Below, piece after piece: positions 1-11,711 of a stretch of 64,000 nucleotides of DNA. The position numbers and the translations under genes are program-made. Under the pieces are notes generated by a model that was not told the origin of the DNA, made no database searches, and was given only the letters and a program-made list of their open reading frames with translations. The stretch covers positions 1 through 64,000 of the forward strand of contig NZ_JALXXB010000012.1 in assembly GCF_025144225.1 (NCBI RefSeq), in the 5' to 3' direction. Source of the DNA: Aestuariimicrobium sp. p3-SID1156. GTDB taxonomy: Bacteria > Actinomycetota > Actinomycetes > Propionibacteriales > Propionibacteriaceae. The first letter of the stretch is position 1. Every line of letters starts with the position of its first letter.

Positions 1-559
1 GGGGCGCAAGGGTTCGGTGCCGCCGAACCTGCTCGCCCACATCACCTGCGATGGTTCAGTGCGTCCGGTCTGGGAGAGGGAGGGGGTGCCTGTGTCGGTG
101 GGCCGCACCCAGCGGATCGTGCCGCAGCGGACTCGTCGCCTGGTGGAGGATCGCGACGGGGGCTGTCGCTACCCGGGATGCCCCGCCACCGGCTTCCTGG
201 AGAACCACCACATCGTGCCGTGGAGCGAGGGCGGGGCCACCGACATGGATTCACTGGTGTCGCTGTGTTCCTTCCATCATCGGGAGCACCATCGCGGCCA
301 GTTCACCATCAGCGGGAACCCCAACACCCCCGATGGCCTGGTCTTCCTGACCAGGGACGGCTGGCGGATCGGCAAGTACCTCCCGCAGACGCCGCTGGAC
401 CTACCCGAGAAAGTCCCCCGGCCACGGTATGGCACCGGAGGCGCCGTGCGCGGGGAACGACTCGACTACGGCGCAGTGTACTTCCGTGATCCCGCCACCG
501 ACGCCCTGCCCGACCCCATCGCCGATCGTGACATCGACTACCCGACGGACGACCCCTGA
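1..559 (+). CDS. DUF222/HNH endonuclease domain protein, C-terminal part
   Basis: The open frame runs in from the left edge (frame of base 2), so only the C-terminal part is present. An HNH nuclease module is visible at about bases 158-290: a CRYPGC zinc pair, then ENHHIVPWSEGGATD, then a second pair in LCSFHHREHH. This arrangement is typical of the large DUF222 plus HNH proteins that occur in many copies in actinobacterial genomes. Their role is uncertain; HNH domains cut DNA, but these family members are rarely characterised. The gene ends 32 bases before the convergent nnr gene. The C-terminal 50 residues are rich in Asp, Pro and Arg and show no further domain. Confidence 0.8.
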   Translation, partial: GRKGSVPPNLLAHITCDGSVRPVWEREGVPVSVGRTQRIVPQRTRRLVEDRDGGCRYPGCPATGFLENHHIVPWSEGGATDMDSLVSLCSFHHREHHRGQFTISGNPNTPDGLVFLTRDGWRIGKYLPQTPLDLPEKVPRPRYGTGGAVRGERLDYGAVYFRDPATDALPDPIADRDIDYPTDDP

Positions 560-590
560 TGCTCGAGTGACGTGCGGATCACATCCCGGG

Positions 591-2096
591 TCAGCCGTGG
601 GGTGCGTCGTGGTCGTGAAGCTCGGCCTCTTCGTGGACTTCGTGCGCAGCAGGCCGGTCGGGTGTCGACGTCCATGAGGCGATGACGTCAGGGAAGTGCT
701 CCACGAGCCGATCTGGAGGCCACGGCCCGGGGTGGGCGCTCGCGGTGAGTGCCTGCAGGCTGGCCGCCACCGCAGCCGCCCTGGCGGCGTCCATACCGCT
801 GGCCAGCAGCGCCCCGCAGGCACCAGCCAGCACATCCCCCGATCCGGCCTGACCGGTCCAGGCGGGTCCGCGCACGGCCAGCCACACGGTGCCATCGGAC
901 TGTGCGATGTACTGGCTGGCGCCCTTGAGCAGGACCGTCGTGCGCCACCGGGCCGCAGCCTGGCGGGCGTGGCCGATCGGGTCCGCCTCCACGCGCTCAC
1001 GGTCGACTCCCAGCAGCGTCGCGAGCTCGCCGGCGTGGGGGGTGAGCAGCGAGCCGCTGGGAAGCTTCGACGGTAGGTCCAGCAGGGCGCCAGCGTCCAG
1101 CACCATCGGGACGCCGTCGGCCAGGCGCTTGACCAGCCTCTTCGTGTCGGCCTCCGGCCAGCCCGAACCACAGACCCAGGCCTGGACCCGTCCCTCGCCC
1201 GGCACGATGGAGGGGTAGCGGTTGATCACCCGATCGACCACCTCGCGGTCCGCCGCATGCCGCACCATGCCGCAGCCGGTGAACAGCGCGCCAGCGGCCC
1301 CGAGGAAGGCGGCGCCCGGGTAGTCGGTGGAGCCGGTGTCCAGGCCGACCACCCCACGGGAGTACTTGTGCGAGGACGAATCCGGGAAGGGGTACCACTG
1401 CGCGAGGTCGGAGGACTCGACCTGCCAGATGGCGCTCGGTTCCCCGTCGGCGGTTTCCATGCCCATCCCGGGGTCCACGCCGATGTCGATCAGGTCCACC
1501 ATTCCACACCGATCCGCCGCCGGAGCAGCCAGCTGGCACACCTTGTGCGCGATGAAGGTGACGGTGCGGTCGGCCCGGAACGAGGGCGCGCCGCCGGCGG
1601 TCACGCGGTCGGCGGCCAGCCCGCTGGGCACATCCACGCTCAACACCGGGACGCCCGCAGCCCGGGTGGCGTCCGCGAACTTCTCCACGGTGTCGGTCAG
1701 CCCCCGGCGACTCCCTATTCCGGCCACTCCGTCAATGACCAGGGCAGCGCCATCCAGGGCATCGAGGGCCTCCGCACGCGACACCAGTCGGGCCCCCGCC
1801 TGCAGGGCCGCCTTCAGGCCGCCGGGATGGGTCTTGTCGGCAACCGCCCAGACCAGTACCTCGGCGTCCAGCTCGGCGGCAGCAAACAGCGCGTCCCCGG
1901 CATTGTTCCCCTGACCAGCGGCCACGACCACCCACGGGCGCTCACCGCTCACTACTCCCCCATGCCGGGCCAGCATCCGGCGCGCGACCTTTGCGACCGC
2001 CGTGGCGGCGCGTCCCATCAGGTCGACCCCGGGGTGGTGGCTCCAGAAGGCCTCCTCGGCGCGGCGGATCTGGTCGGCGGTCAGGATCGGCCTCAT
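591..2096 (-). CDS. nnr: Bifunctional NAD(P)HX epimerase / ADP-dependent NAD(P)HX dehydratase
   Basis: Repairs hydrated NADH and NADPH. The 501-residue protein has an N-terminal YjeF_N epimerase domain (motif GQGNNAGDAL at residues 61-70, then the Asp-Val-Pro-Ser-Gly loop DVPSG) and a C-terminal ribokinase-like dehydratase domain with LTPHAGE, VLLKGAS and the GSGDVLAG nucleotide-binding loop at 418-425. The length fits the fused bacterial family. The usual epimerase sequence is NNGGDG; here it reads NNAGDA, a departure that may or may not affect activity. The start overlaps the acpS stop by four bases, so the two genes are translationally coupled, an arrangement common for nnr and acpS. Confidence 0.9.
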   Translation of the reverse strand: MRPILTADQIRRAEEAFWSHHPGVDLMGRAATAVAKVARRMLARHGGVVSGERPWVVVAAGQGNNAGDALFAAAELDAEVLVWAVADKTHPGGLKAALQAGARLVSRAEALDALDGAALVIDGVAGIGSRRGLTDTVEKFADATRAAGVPVLSVDVPSGLAADRVTAGGAPSFRADRTVTFIAHKVCQLAAPAADRCGMVDLIDIGVDPGMGMETADGEPSAIWQVESSDLAQWYPFPDSSSHKYSRGVVGLDTGSTDYPGAAFLGAAGALFTGCGMVRHAADREVVDRVINRYPSIVPGEGRVQAWVCGSGWPEADTKRLVKRLADGVPMVLDAGALLDLPSKLPSGSLLTPHAGELATLLGVDRERVEADPIGHARQAAARWRTTVLLKGASQYIAQSDGTVWLAVRGPAWTGQAGSGDVLAGACGALLASGMDAARAAAVAASLQALTASAHPGPWPPDRLVEHFPDVIASWTSTPDRPAAHEVHEEAELHDHDAPHG

Positions 2097-2446
2097 GGTC
2101 GCTCCACGATGACGTAGGCAATGGCCAGACCAGCGTCGTGGCTCAATGACAGATGCGCAACCGTACCGCCGACCTGCTCGAGTCGGGCGGCGACAGTGCC
2201 CCGCAGCTGAAACTCCGGGCGTCCGTGGTCATCGTTGACGACCTCACAGTCCTGCCAGGACATCCCGCCCGGCGAGCCGAGCGCCTTGGCCAGCGCCTCC
2301 TTCGCCGCGAAGCGAGCCGCCTGGGAGGCCAGCGGTCGCCCCGCCTCTCGTGGGGTGAGGAGGCGTTCGGCGATGCCGGGACGACGCTCTAGCATCTGCT
2401 GGAAACGTTCGACGTGGCACACGTCGACCCCGACCCCGATGATCAT
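2093..2446 (-). CDS. acpS: Holo-[acyl-carrier-protein] synthase
   Basis: Transfers 4'-phosphopantetheine from CoA to acyl carrier protein for fatty acid synthesis. The family signatures are the N-terminal IIGVGVDVCHVERF segment (magnesium-binding Asp) and AARFAAKEALAKALG (second metal ligand Glu), with LSLSHD near the C-terminus. The ATG at 2446 gives MIIGVGVDV, the usual start of AcpS, and 117 residues; a GTG at 2452 would add two residues. The gene leads the acpS-nnr operon. A TAGTGT -10-like box lies only about 10 bases upstream, so the transcript could have almost no leader. Confidence 0.92.
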   Translation of the reverse strand: MIIGVGVDVCHVERFQQMLERRPGIAERLLTPREAGRPLASQAARFAAKEALAKALGSPGGMSWQDCEVVNDDHGRPEFQLRGTVAARLEQVGGTVAHLSLSHDAGLAIAYVIVERP

Positions 2447-2491
2447 GCCCACACACTAGTGGAGCCCGGACTCCCAGTGGCTGAGACGGAT

Positions 2492-2521
2492 TTCTCACGC
2501 GATGGTGAAGGGCGCTAACGT
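2492..2521 (+). promoter_or_regulatory. Candidate promoter of the met operon
   Basis: A TAACGT box at 2516-2521 fits the actinobacterial -10 pattern TAnnnT. A weak TTCTCA lies 18 bases upstream. Transcription would begin near 2528, exactly where the SAM riboswitch fold starts, which supports the assignment. This is pattern matching only. Confidence 0.45.
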
Positions 2522-2529
2522 GATGAGTC

Positions 2530-2645
2530 ATCCATCACGACCGACCGAGGGACCAGGCCCGTTGACGTCGGGGCAGCCTCCGAGGGGAAGCTTCGGAAAG
2601 GTGCCACCTCCTGCGGGTCCGATGCCGGGTACCGAAAGATGGGTT
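2530..2645 (+). promoter_or_regulatory. SAM-I (S-box) riboswitch upstream of metB
   Basis: The conserved S-box core can be read directly: ATCACGACCGACCGAGGGA at 2534-2552, a GGCCCGTTGACG segment with a GGGCAGCC counterpart (2556-2578), GGAAAGGTGCCA at 2595-2606, CTCCTGCGGGT, and the closing GAAAGATGGG at 2634-2643. P1 pairs CCATC (2532-2536) with GATGG (2638-2642). A following stem, GGGTTG (about 2641-2646) with CAACCC (about 2668-2673), overlaps P1 and could be the terminator or anti-anti-terminator. SAM binding would lower expression of the metB-metH-metF-like operon. GGAGG at about 2723 is the metB ribosome binding site. Confidence 0.85.
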
Positions 2646-2736
2646 GGGTCCTGCCCCCGTTCCGGGCAACCCTTCCCTGCTTTCCTGCCTGGGGTGAACC
2701 GCTCGACGTGGCGGTCGATACCTGGAGGAAGGCACC

Positions 2737-3905
2737 ATGACTGAGCTCACCCGGCTGACCCGCGGACTGCGTACCGGCATCGACACCGACACCGCCCACG
2801 GCGCGGTCGTCCCTCCGATGTACCTGTCCAGCAACTTCAGCTTCGAGGGCCTGGGCATGGGACGCACCTACGACTACAGCCGCTCCGGCAACCCCACCCG
2901 CGACCAGCTGGCGGACGCGCTGGCGACGCTGGAGGGTGGGTGCGGCGCAGTTGTCACCTCCAGCGGAATGTCGGCGGTCACCCTGGTCGCCCTCGCGCTC
3001 GGCTCAGGGGGCACGATCGTCATCCCGCATGACTGCTACGGCGGCACCTGGCGCCTGTTCACCCACCTGGCCGCCCGGGGCCTGATCCGTCTCGAGACCA
3101 TCGACTTCACTGACACCGCCCAGCTGGCCGGTCTGGGCGACCTCCACCCCGACGTGGTGTGGCTGGAGACGCCCTCCAATCCGCTGCTGCGAATCACCGA
3201 CATCGCCGAGGCTGCCCGGGTGGCCCATGCCGCCGGTGCCCTCGTGGTGGCGGACAACACCTTCTGCTCGCCGCTGCTGCAGCGTCCCCTCGCACTGGGC
3301 GCCGACGTGGTGGTGCACTCCACGACCAAGTACATCAATGGGCATTCCGACGTGGTCGGGGGCGCCGTGGTCGCCGGAAGCGAGGAGCTGCAGGAGAAGC
3401 TCGCCTTCTGGGCCAACACCCTCGGAGTCACCGGAGCCCCCTTCGACAGCTACCTGACCCTGCGCGGGGTGCGCACCCTGTCGGCGCGGATGCGCGTCCA
3501 CCTCGAGAATGCCCGCGCGGTGGTCGACCTGCTCACCAGCCACCCGGCCGTCTCGGCGGTGCACTACCCCGGCCTCCCCGACCACCCGGGCCACGAGCTG
3601 GCCAGCCGCCAGCAGGAGGACTTCGGCGCCATCGTCTCCTTCGAACTCGCCGGCGGTCGGGACGCGGTGGCTCGCGCTGTCCAGGGCCTTCGATGTTTCA
3701 CCCTCGCCGAGTCGTTGGGCGGGATCGAATCACTGGTCGCCCATCCGGCCTCGATGACCCATGCGTCGATGACTCCCGAAGCGCAGGAACAGGCCGGCAT
3801 CACCGAGGGGCTGCTGCGCCTCTCGGTCGGCATCGAGGGTGCCACCGACCTGGTCAACGATCTGCGCGAGGCACTCGACCGCAGTGCCGCCGATGGGAAC
3901 CAGCC

Positions 3906-3909
<4 letters not shown>
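2737..3909 (+). CDS. metB: Cystathionine gamma-synthase (PLP-dependent, MetB family)
   Basis: Joins an activated homoserine ester with cysteine to make cystathionine, or with sulfide directly, on the way to methionine. The 390-residue protein follows the Cys/Met metabolism PLP-enzyme fold and matches E. coli MetB closely along its length: [12 protein letters not shown] near residue 46, the Asp of VVADNTF at 173, and the pyridoxal-phosphate lysine K198 in [14 protein letters not shown]. The C-terminal [20 protein letters not shown] segment is diagnostic. The start has a clear GGAGG six to eight bases upstream and follows the SAM riboswitch. The stop overlaps the metH start (ATGA). Whether the substrate is O-succinyl- or O-acetylhomoserine cannot be read from the sequence. 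Confidence 0.93.
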
Positions 3910-7547
<3,638 letters not shown>

Positions 7548-7565
7548 CGGGCCGAAGGACGGACG

Positions 7566-8339
7566 ATGACACGAATCTCAGTGGAACTGGTGCCACGCTC
7601 GATCGAGGCGTTATTGGCCGAAGCCGGCGGGCTGGCCGAGCACGCGCCCTGGGCCGACACCATCAATATCCCCGACCTGACCCGCTTCGAGTTGCGGGCC
7701 TGGGACGCGTGCGCGGAGCTGCTGGGCAGCATCTCGCACCCCTCCGGCGGGGCGTACCGGACGATCCCTCACATCCGGGCGGTCGATTTCGACCCCGACC
7801 AAGACCTGCCCTTCGTTGCGACACTGCTGGAACACGGCATCGACGAGGTCGTGGTGATCTCCGGGGACGATGGCGAGTGGTTCCGGCCCAGCTACCCGGT
7901 GGACGCCGTCGACGTGGTGCGACGCTTGAAGGGCGAGCTGCCCGAACTGACGGTCTGGGCAGGCTTGGACCCCTACCGGCAGGGTATCGCTGACGAGCTG
8001 CGCTATGTGCAGCGCAAGATCGCCGCCGGAGCCCAGGGCCTGTTCACCCAGCCCTTCTTCGACCTGAACCTGGTCCGGTCGTGGGCCTCGGTGCTGCCGC
8101 GCGACCTGCCGGTGTGGTGGGGGGCAACCACCGTCACCACCCCGGCGAGCATGGGCTACTGGCGTCGGCGCAACCTGGCCGCGTTCCCCACCGACTTCCA
8201 GCTCACCCTGGAATGGCAGCGGAACTTCGCCCAGTCGCTGATCAGGGAAGCCTGCGAGATGGGCCAGAACGTGTACCTGATGCCGGTGCGCACCTCGACG
8301 GCCGACTACCTTTCGGGTATCGAGGTGCCGAAAAACTGA
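7566..8339 (+). CDS. Divergent methylenetetrahydrofolate reductase-like protein
   Basis: Probably supplies 5-methyltetrahydrofolate to MetH. The 257-residue protein aligns by eye with MetF over the whole barrel: ISVELVP for the FEFFP strand with its catalytic Glu, RTIPHIRAVD for the PHL segment, GIDEVVVISGDD for the GI..I.ALRGD loop, and KIAAGAQGLFTQPFFD for the KvdAGA...TQ.FFD signature. It is shorter than MetF (about 290) and lacks the PEVHP-type motif and the VSVTYGAGGST segment. It may therefore belong to the divergent actinobacterial MTHFR group, some of which have been reported to work without bound FAD. It follows metH by 18 bases in the same SAM-controlled operon. Confidence 0.75.
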   Translation: MTRISVELVPRSIEALLAEAGGLAEHAPWADTINIPDLTRFELRAWDACAELLGSISHPSGGAYRTIPHIRAVDFDPDQDLPFVATLLEHGIDEVVVISGDDGEWFRPSYPVDAVDVVRRLKGELPELTVWAGLDPYRQGIADELRYVQRKIAAGAQGLFTQPFFDLNLVRSWASVLPRDLPVWWGATTVTTPASMGYWRRRNLAAFPTDFQLTLEWQRNFAQSLIREACEMGQNVYLMPVRTSTADYLSGIEVPKN

Positions 8340-8362
8340 TGGTCGTCCACTCTGGTCAGCGC

Positions 8363-8368
8363 TAGCGT
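8363..8368 (+). promoter_or_regulatory. -10 box of a probably leaderless GNAT transcript
   Basis: TAGCGT lies seven bases before the ATG at 8376, which would put the transcription start on or next to the start codon. No Shine-Dalgarno sequence is visible. Confidence 0.4.
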
Positions 8369-8375
8369 TGGCGCC

Positions 8376-8780
8376 ATGATCGAGTACGTGACCCACCGTG
8401 AGGCCGTCAGCCCCGACATGGTCGAAGGCTTTTTCGTCGGCTGGCCGGAGCCTCCTTCGGCGGAGACGCTCATCCAGGTGATGGACGACAGCTATCGCCG
8501 CATCTGGGCGGTGGAGGACGGGCGCGTGGTCGGCTACGTCAACGCGATCAGCGACGGGGTCCTGAACGCCTTCATCCCTTGGCTGGAAGTGCACCCCGAC
8601 CACCAGGGGCGCGGCATCGGGGGCGAGCTGGTGCGGCGGATGGTGGCGTCCCTGGAGGGGATGTATGCCATCGACCTGATGTGTGAGGCCGATCTGGTGC
8701 CGTGGTACGAGGACCTCGGCTTCCAAGGAGCGACCGGCGCGGTGATGCGAAACCGCTCAGCCCTCCAGCGCCACCCCTGA
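8376..8780 (+). CDS. GNAT-family N-acetyltransferase
   Basis: A 134-residue single-domain acetyltransferase of the GNAT fold. The acetyl-CoA pyrophosphate loop is clear in HPDHQGRGIGGELVRR at about residues 73-88, preceded by the usual beta-strand pair (GYVNAISDGVLNAFIPWLEV). The C-terminal VPWYEDLGFQGA is the common 'Y...GF' element. The substrate cannot be told from the sequence. It lies between the met operon and the convergent glmS gene and appears to be transcribed alone. Confidence 0.82.
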   Translation: MIEYVTHREAVSPDMVEGFFVGWPEPPSAETLIQVMDDSYRRIWAVEDGRVVGYVNAISDGVLNAFIPWLEVHPDHQGRGIGGELVRRMVASLEGMYAIDLMCEADLVPWYEDLGFQGATGAVMRNRSALQRHP

Positions 8781-8815
8781 GCGGTGAGGTCAGTGGGCGA
8801 AGGCCGGGGGTCAGA

Positions 8816-10660
8816 TCACTCCACGGTGACGGACTTGGCCAGGTTCCTCGGCTGGTCGACATCGTGGCCCAGCTGGGTGGCCAGTTCGCAGGCGAAGACC
8901 TGCAGCGGGATCGTGGCCACCAGCGGCTGCAGCAGGGTCGAGACCCGAGGCAGCGTGAACCAGAGGTCGGCGTAGGGCTCCACCACGGTGTCCCCCTCCT
9001 CCGCGAGCACGATGGTGCGGGCCCCCCGAGCGCGAATCTCCTGGATATTGGAGACGACCTTCTCGTGCAGCTGGTCGCGTCCCTGCGGGGGGACCACCAC
9101 GAAGACCGGCAGGCCCTGGTCGATCAGCGCGATCGGGCCATGCTTCAGCTCGCCGGCCGCGAAGCCCTCGGCGTGCAGGTAGGCGAGCTCCTTGAGCTTG
9201 AGCGCACCCTCCAGGGCGACCGGGTAGCCGACATGGCGGCCCAGGAAGAGGATCGACTTCTCGTCCTTGAGCTGGGCAGCAAGCTCCATGACGGGCTCGA
9301 TCGAGTCGAGCACCTGCTGAATCTTTTCCGGCATGCCCATCAGCTCGTCCATGATCGACTTGATCTCGTCGCCGTACTTCATGCCGCGCACCTGGGCCAG
9401 GTAGAGGCCGAGCAGGTAGCAGGCCACCACTTGGGTGATGAAGCCCTTGGTCGAGGCGACGCCGATCTCGGGGCCGGCGTGGGTGTAGATCACCGCATCC
9501 GACTCGCGCGGGATGGTTGCCCCGTTGGTGTTGCAGATGGCGATGACCTTGGCGTGCTGCTCGCGGGCGTGGCGCACGGCCATCAGGGTGTCGGCGGTCT
9601 CACCGGACTGGGAGATGGTGACCACCAGGGTCATCGGGTCGATGATCGGATCGCGGTAGCGGAACTCGCTGGCGATCTCGACCTCACAGGCGATACGGGT
9701 CCAGTGCTCGATGGCGTACTTGGCGACCATGCCGGCGTAGAAGGCGGTGCCGCAGGCGACGATGACGATCTTGTTGATGCGCCGCAGCTCCTCAGGGCTG
9801 ATCCGGATCTCGTCCAGCACCAACTCGCCACGGGCGTTGAAGCGGCCCAGCAGCGTGTCGGCCACGGCGCGCGGCTGCTCGTAGATCTCCTTGCGCATGA
9901 ACCAGTCGTAGCCCTGCTTCTCGGCGGCCGAGAGGTCCCAGTCGACGTGGTAGGGGCGGGTCTCGGCGGGGTTGCCGTCGAAGTCGGTCACCTCGACGCC
10001 CTCGCGGGTGATGGTGACGACCTGGTCCTGGCCCAGTTCGATCGCCTCGCGGGTGAACTCGATGAAGGCCGCCACGTCGGAGGCCAAGAAGTTCTCGCCC
10101 TCGCCCAGGCCCACCACGAGCGGGGAGTTGCGGCGCGAGGCCACCACGCGCGAGGGGTCCTCGATGTCGAAGGCGACCAGGGTGAAGGCGCCGGTCAGGC
10201 GGCGGGACACGTTGCGCAGGGCCTCGCTGACGTCGATGCCCTTGGCGACCTCACGGCCCAGCAGCTGGGCGGCCACCTCGGTATCGGTCTTGGAGAGGAA
10301 CTCGATGCCCTCGGCCTCCAACTCCGCGCGCAGCTCGGCGAAGTTCTCCACGATGCCGTTGTGCACCAGCGCGACGCGGCCGTTCTGCGACAGGTGCGGG
10401 TGTGCGTTCTCGTCGGTGGGGCCGCCATGGGTGGCCCAGCGGGTGTGGCCGATACCCTGGGTGGCCTCGGGGATCGGATGGGCCTCCAGCTCGGCCTCCA
10501 GGTTGGCCAGCTTGCCCGACTTCTTGCGGGCCTCGATGCCCTCCGGCCCCGGTACTGCGATGCCGGCGGAGTCGTAGCCACGGTATTCGAGACGGCGCAG
10601 GCCGCCGATCACGACGTCCCGCGCGTTGCGATGGCCCACGTATCCCACGATTCCACACAT
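8816..10660 (-). CDS. glmS: Glutamine--fructose-6-phosphate aminotransferase (isomerizing)
   Basis: Makes glucosamine-6-phosphate, the first step to UDP-GlcNAc for peptidoglycan. The ATG at 10660 gives MCGIVGYVGH, which puts the catalytic cysteine at position 2 as required after methionine removal; the open frame upstream is not coding. The N-terminal glutaminase domain shows HTRWATHGGPTDENAHPH. Two SIS domains follow, with the sugar-phosphate site in TISQSGETADTLMA and the C-terminal DQPRNLAKSVTVE tail typical of the family. The length of 614 residues is normal. glmM lies nearby at 11.7-13.1 kb, so two consecutive enzymes of the pathway are close together. Confidence 0.96.
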   Translation of the reverse strand: MCGIVGYVGHRNARDVVIGGLRRLEYRGYDSAGIAVPGPEGIEARKKSGKLANLEAELEAHPIPEATQGIGHTRWATHGGPTDENAHPHLSQNGRVALVHNGIVENFAELRAELEAEGIEFLSKTDTEVAAQLLGREVAKGIDVSEALRNVSRRLTGAFTLVAFDIEDPSRVVASRRNSPLVVGLGEGENFLASDVAAFIEFTREAIELGQDQVVTITREGVEVTDFDGNPAETRPYHVDWDLSAAEKQGYDWFMRKEIYEQPRAVADTLLGRFNARGELVLDEIRISPEELRRINKIVIVACGTAFYAGMVAKYAIEHWTRIACEVEIASEFRYRDPIIDPMTLVVTISQSGETADTLMAVRHAREQHAKVIAICNTNGATIPRESDAVIYTHAGPEIGVASTKGFITQVVACYLLGLYLAQVRGMKYGDEIKSIMDELMGMPEKIQQVLDSIEPVMELAAQLKDEKSILFLGRHVGYPVALEGALKLKELAYLHAEGFAAGELKHGPIALIDQGLPVFVVVPPQGRDQLHEKVVSNIQEIRARGARTIVLAEEGDTVVEPYADLWFTLPRVSTLLQPLVATIPLQVFACELATQLGHDVDQPRNLAKSVTVE

Positions 10661-10751
10661 GGCAAGAAACGTACACGACCTGTGAGCGCACCCCAAGTCG
10701 ACCAGCCGGGGCCCCGCGCCGTGAGGCTCCCCTTCGTGAAAAGCTAGCGGA

Positions 10752-11702
10752 ATGGAGCCGCACGACTCGCACGCATCGCCCTATGTGGAACTCTCCCGCC
10801 AGGAGTGGGCTGACCTGGCCGACCATACCGACATCGACCTGGACGAGTCGACGCTGGAACGGCTGCGTTCCCTGGGCGACCCCACCGACCAGGTGGACGT
10901 GCGCGAAGTCTACGTGCCCCTCACCCAGCTGCTCCACCTGCACATCCGCCACACCGGGCACCTGTACCGGGCCTCCAACGCCTTCCTCGAGCTCGACGTC
11001 GAGCGAACGCCCTTCGTCATCGCCGTGGCCGGGTCGGTCGCGGTCGGCAAGTCCACCACTGCCCGCCTGCTGCAGGAGCTCCTGCGCCGCGCGCCGGGCT
11101 CACCACGGGTTGACCTGGTCACCACCGACGGATTCCTCTACCCCAACGCGGAGCTGGAGAACCGCGGCATCCTCGCGCGCAAGGGTTTCCCGGAGAGCTA
11201 CGACCGTCGCGCCCTGCTGCAGTTCGTCGCCGACGTGAAGTCAGGACGCCACGAGGTGAAGGCTCCGGTCTACTCCCACCACTCCTATGACATCGTGCCC
11301 GGCGAGTTCCAGGTGGTCACCAAGCCGGACATCCTCATCCTCGAGGGGCTCAACGTCCTGCAGCCGGCCCGCGTCCACAGCGATGGGCATGCCGGCCTGG
11401 CGGTGAGCGACTACTTCGACTTCTCGGTCTACGTGGACGCCGACGAGGACGACATCAAGCGCTGGTTCCTCGAGCGGTTCATGGCGCTGCGCCCCCAGGC
11501 CATCTCGGACCCGAACAGCTTCTACCGCCAGTTCGCCCACTACACCGACGAGCAGGCCACGGAGATGGCGATGACCGTGTGGGCCGAGATCAATGGACCG
11601 AACCTGGAGTTGAACATTCGCCCAACCCGGGAGCGGGCCACCGCGATCCTCCACAAGGGCCCTGACCACGGGGTTGAGCGCATCCACATCCGGAAGGTGT
11701 GA
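10752..11702 (+). CDS. coaA: Pantothenate kinase, type I
   Basis: Phosphorylates pantothenate, the first step of CoA synthesis. The 316-residue protein has the P-loop GSVAVGKST at residues 94-102 and the CoaA-specific stretches VTTDGFLYPNAELE, KGFPESYD and YDIVPGE. The family length is about 310-320. The gene is divergent from glmS, with 91 bases between them, and ends nine bases from the convergent glmM stop. A TAGCGG sequence just before the ATG is too close to be its promoter if this start is right. Confidence 0.94.
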   Translation: MEPHDSHASPYVELSRQEWADLADHTDIDLDESTLERLRSLGDPTDQVDVREVYVPLTQLLHLHIRHTGHLYRASNAFLELDVERTPFVIAVAGSVAVGKSTTARLLQELLRRAPGSPRVDLVTTDGFLYPNAELENRGILARKGFPESYDRRALLQFVADVKSGRHEVKAPVYSHHSYDIVPGEFQVVTKPDILILEGLNVLQPARVHSDGHAGLAVSDYFDFSVYVDADEDDIKRWFLERFMALRPQAISDPNSFYRQFAHYTDEQATEMAMTVWAEINGPNLELNIRPTRERATAILHKGPDHGVERIHIRKV

Positions 11703-11711
11703 CCGGCGGGC

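Noticed and set aside
3159..3905. Apparent 249-residue extension of MetH upstream of 3906
   Set aside because: Overlaps metB in another frame and has Arg/Pro/Gly-rich shadow composition; the ATGA junction at 3906 is the natural start.
10661..10751. glmS ribozyme upstream of glmS
   Set aside because: The region between glmS and coaA is only 91 bases and shows no ribozyme core.
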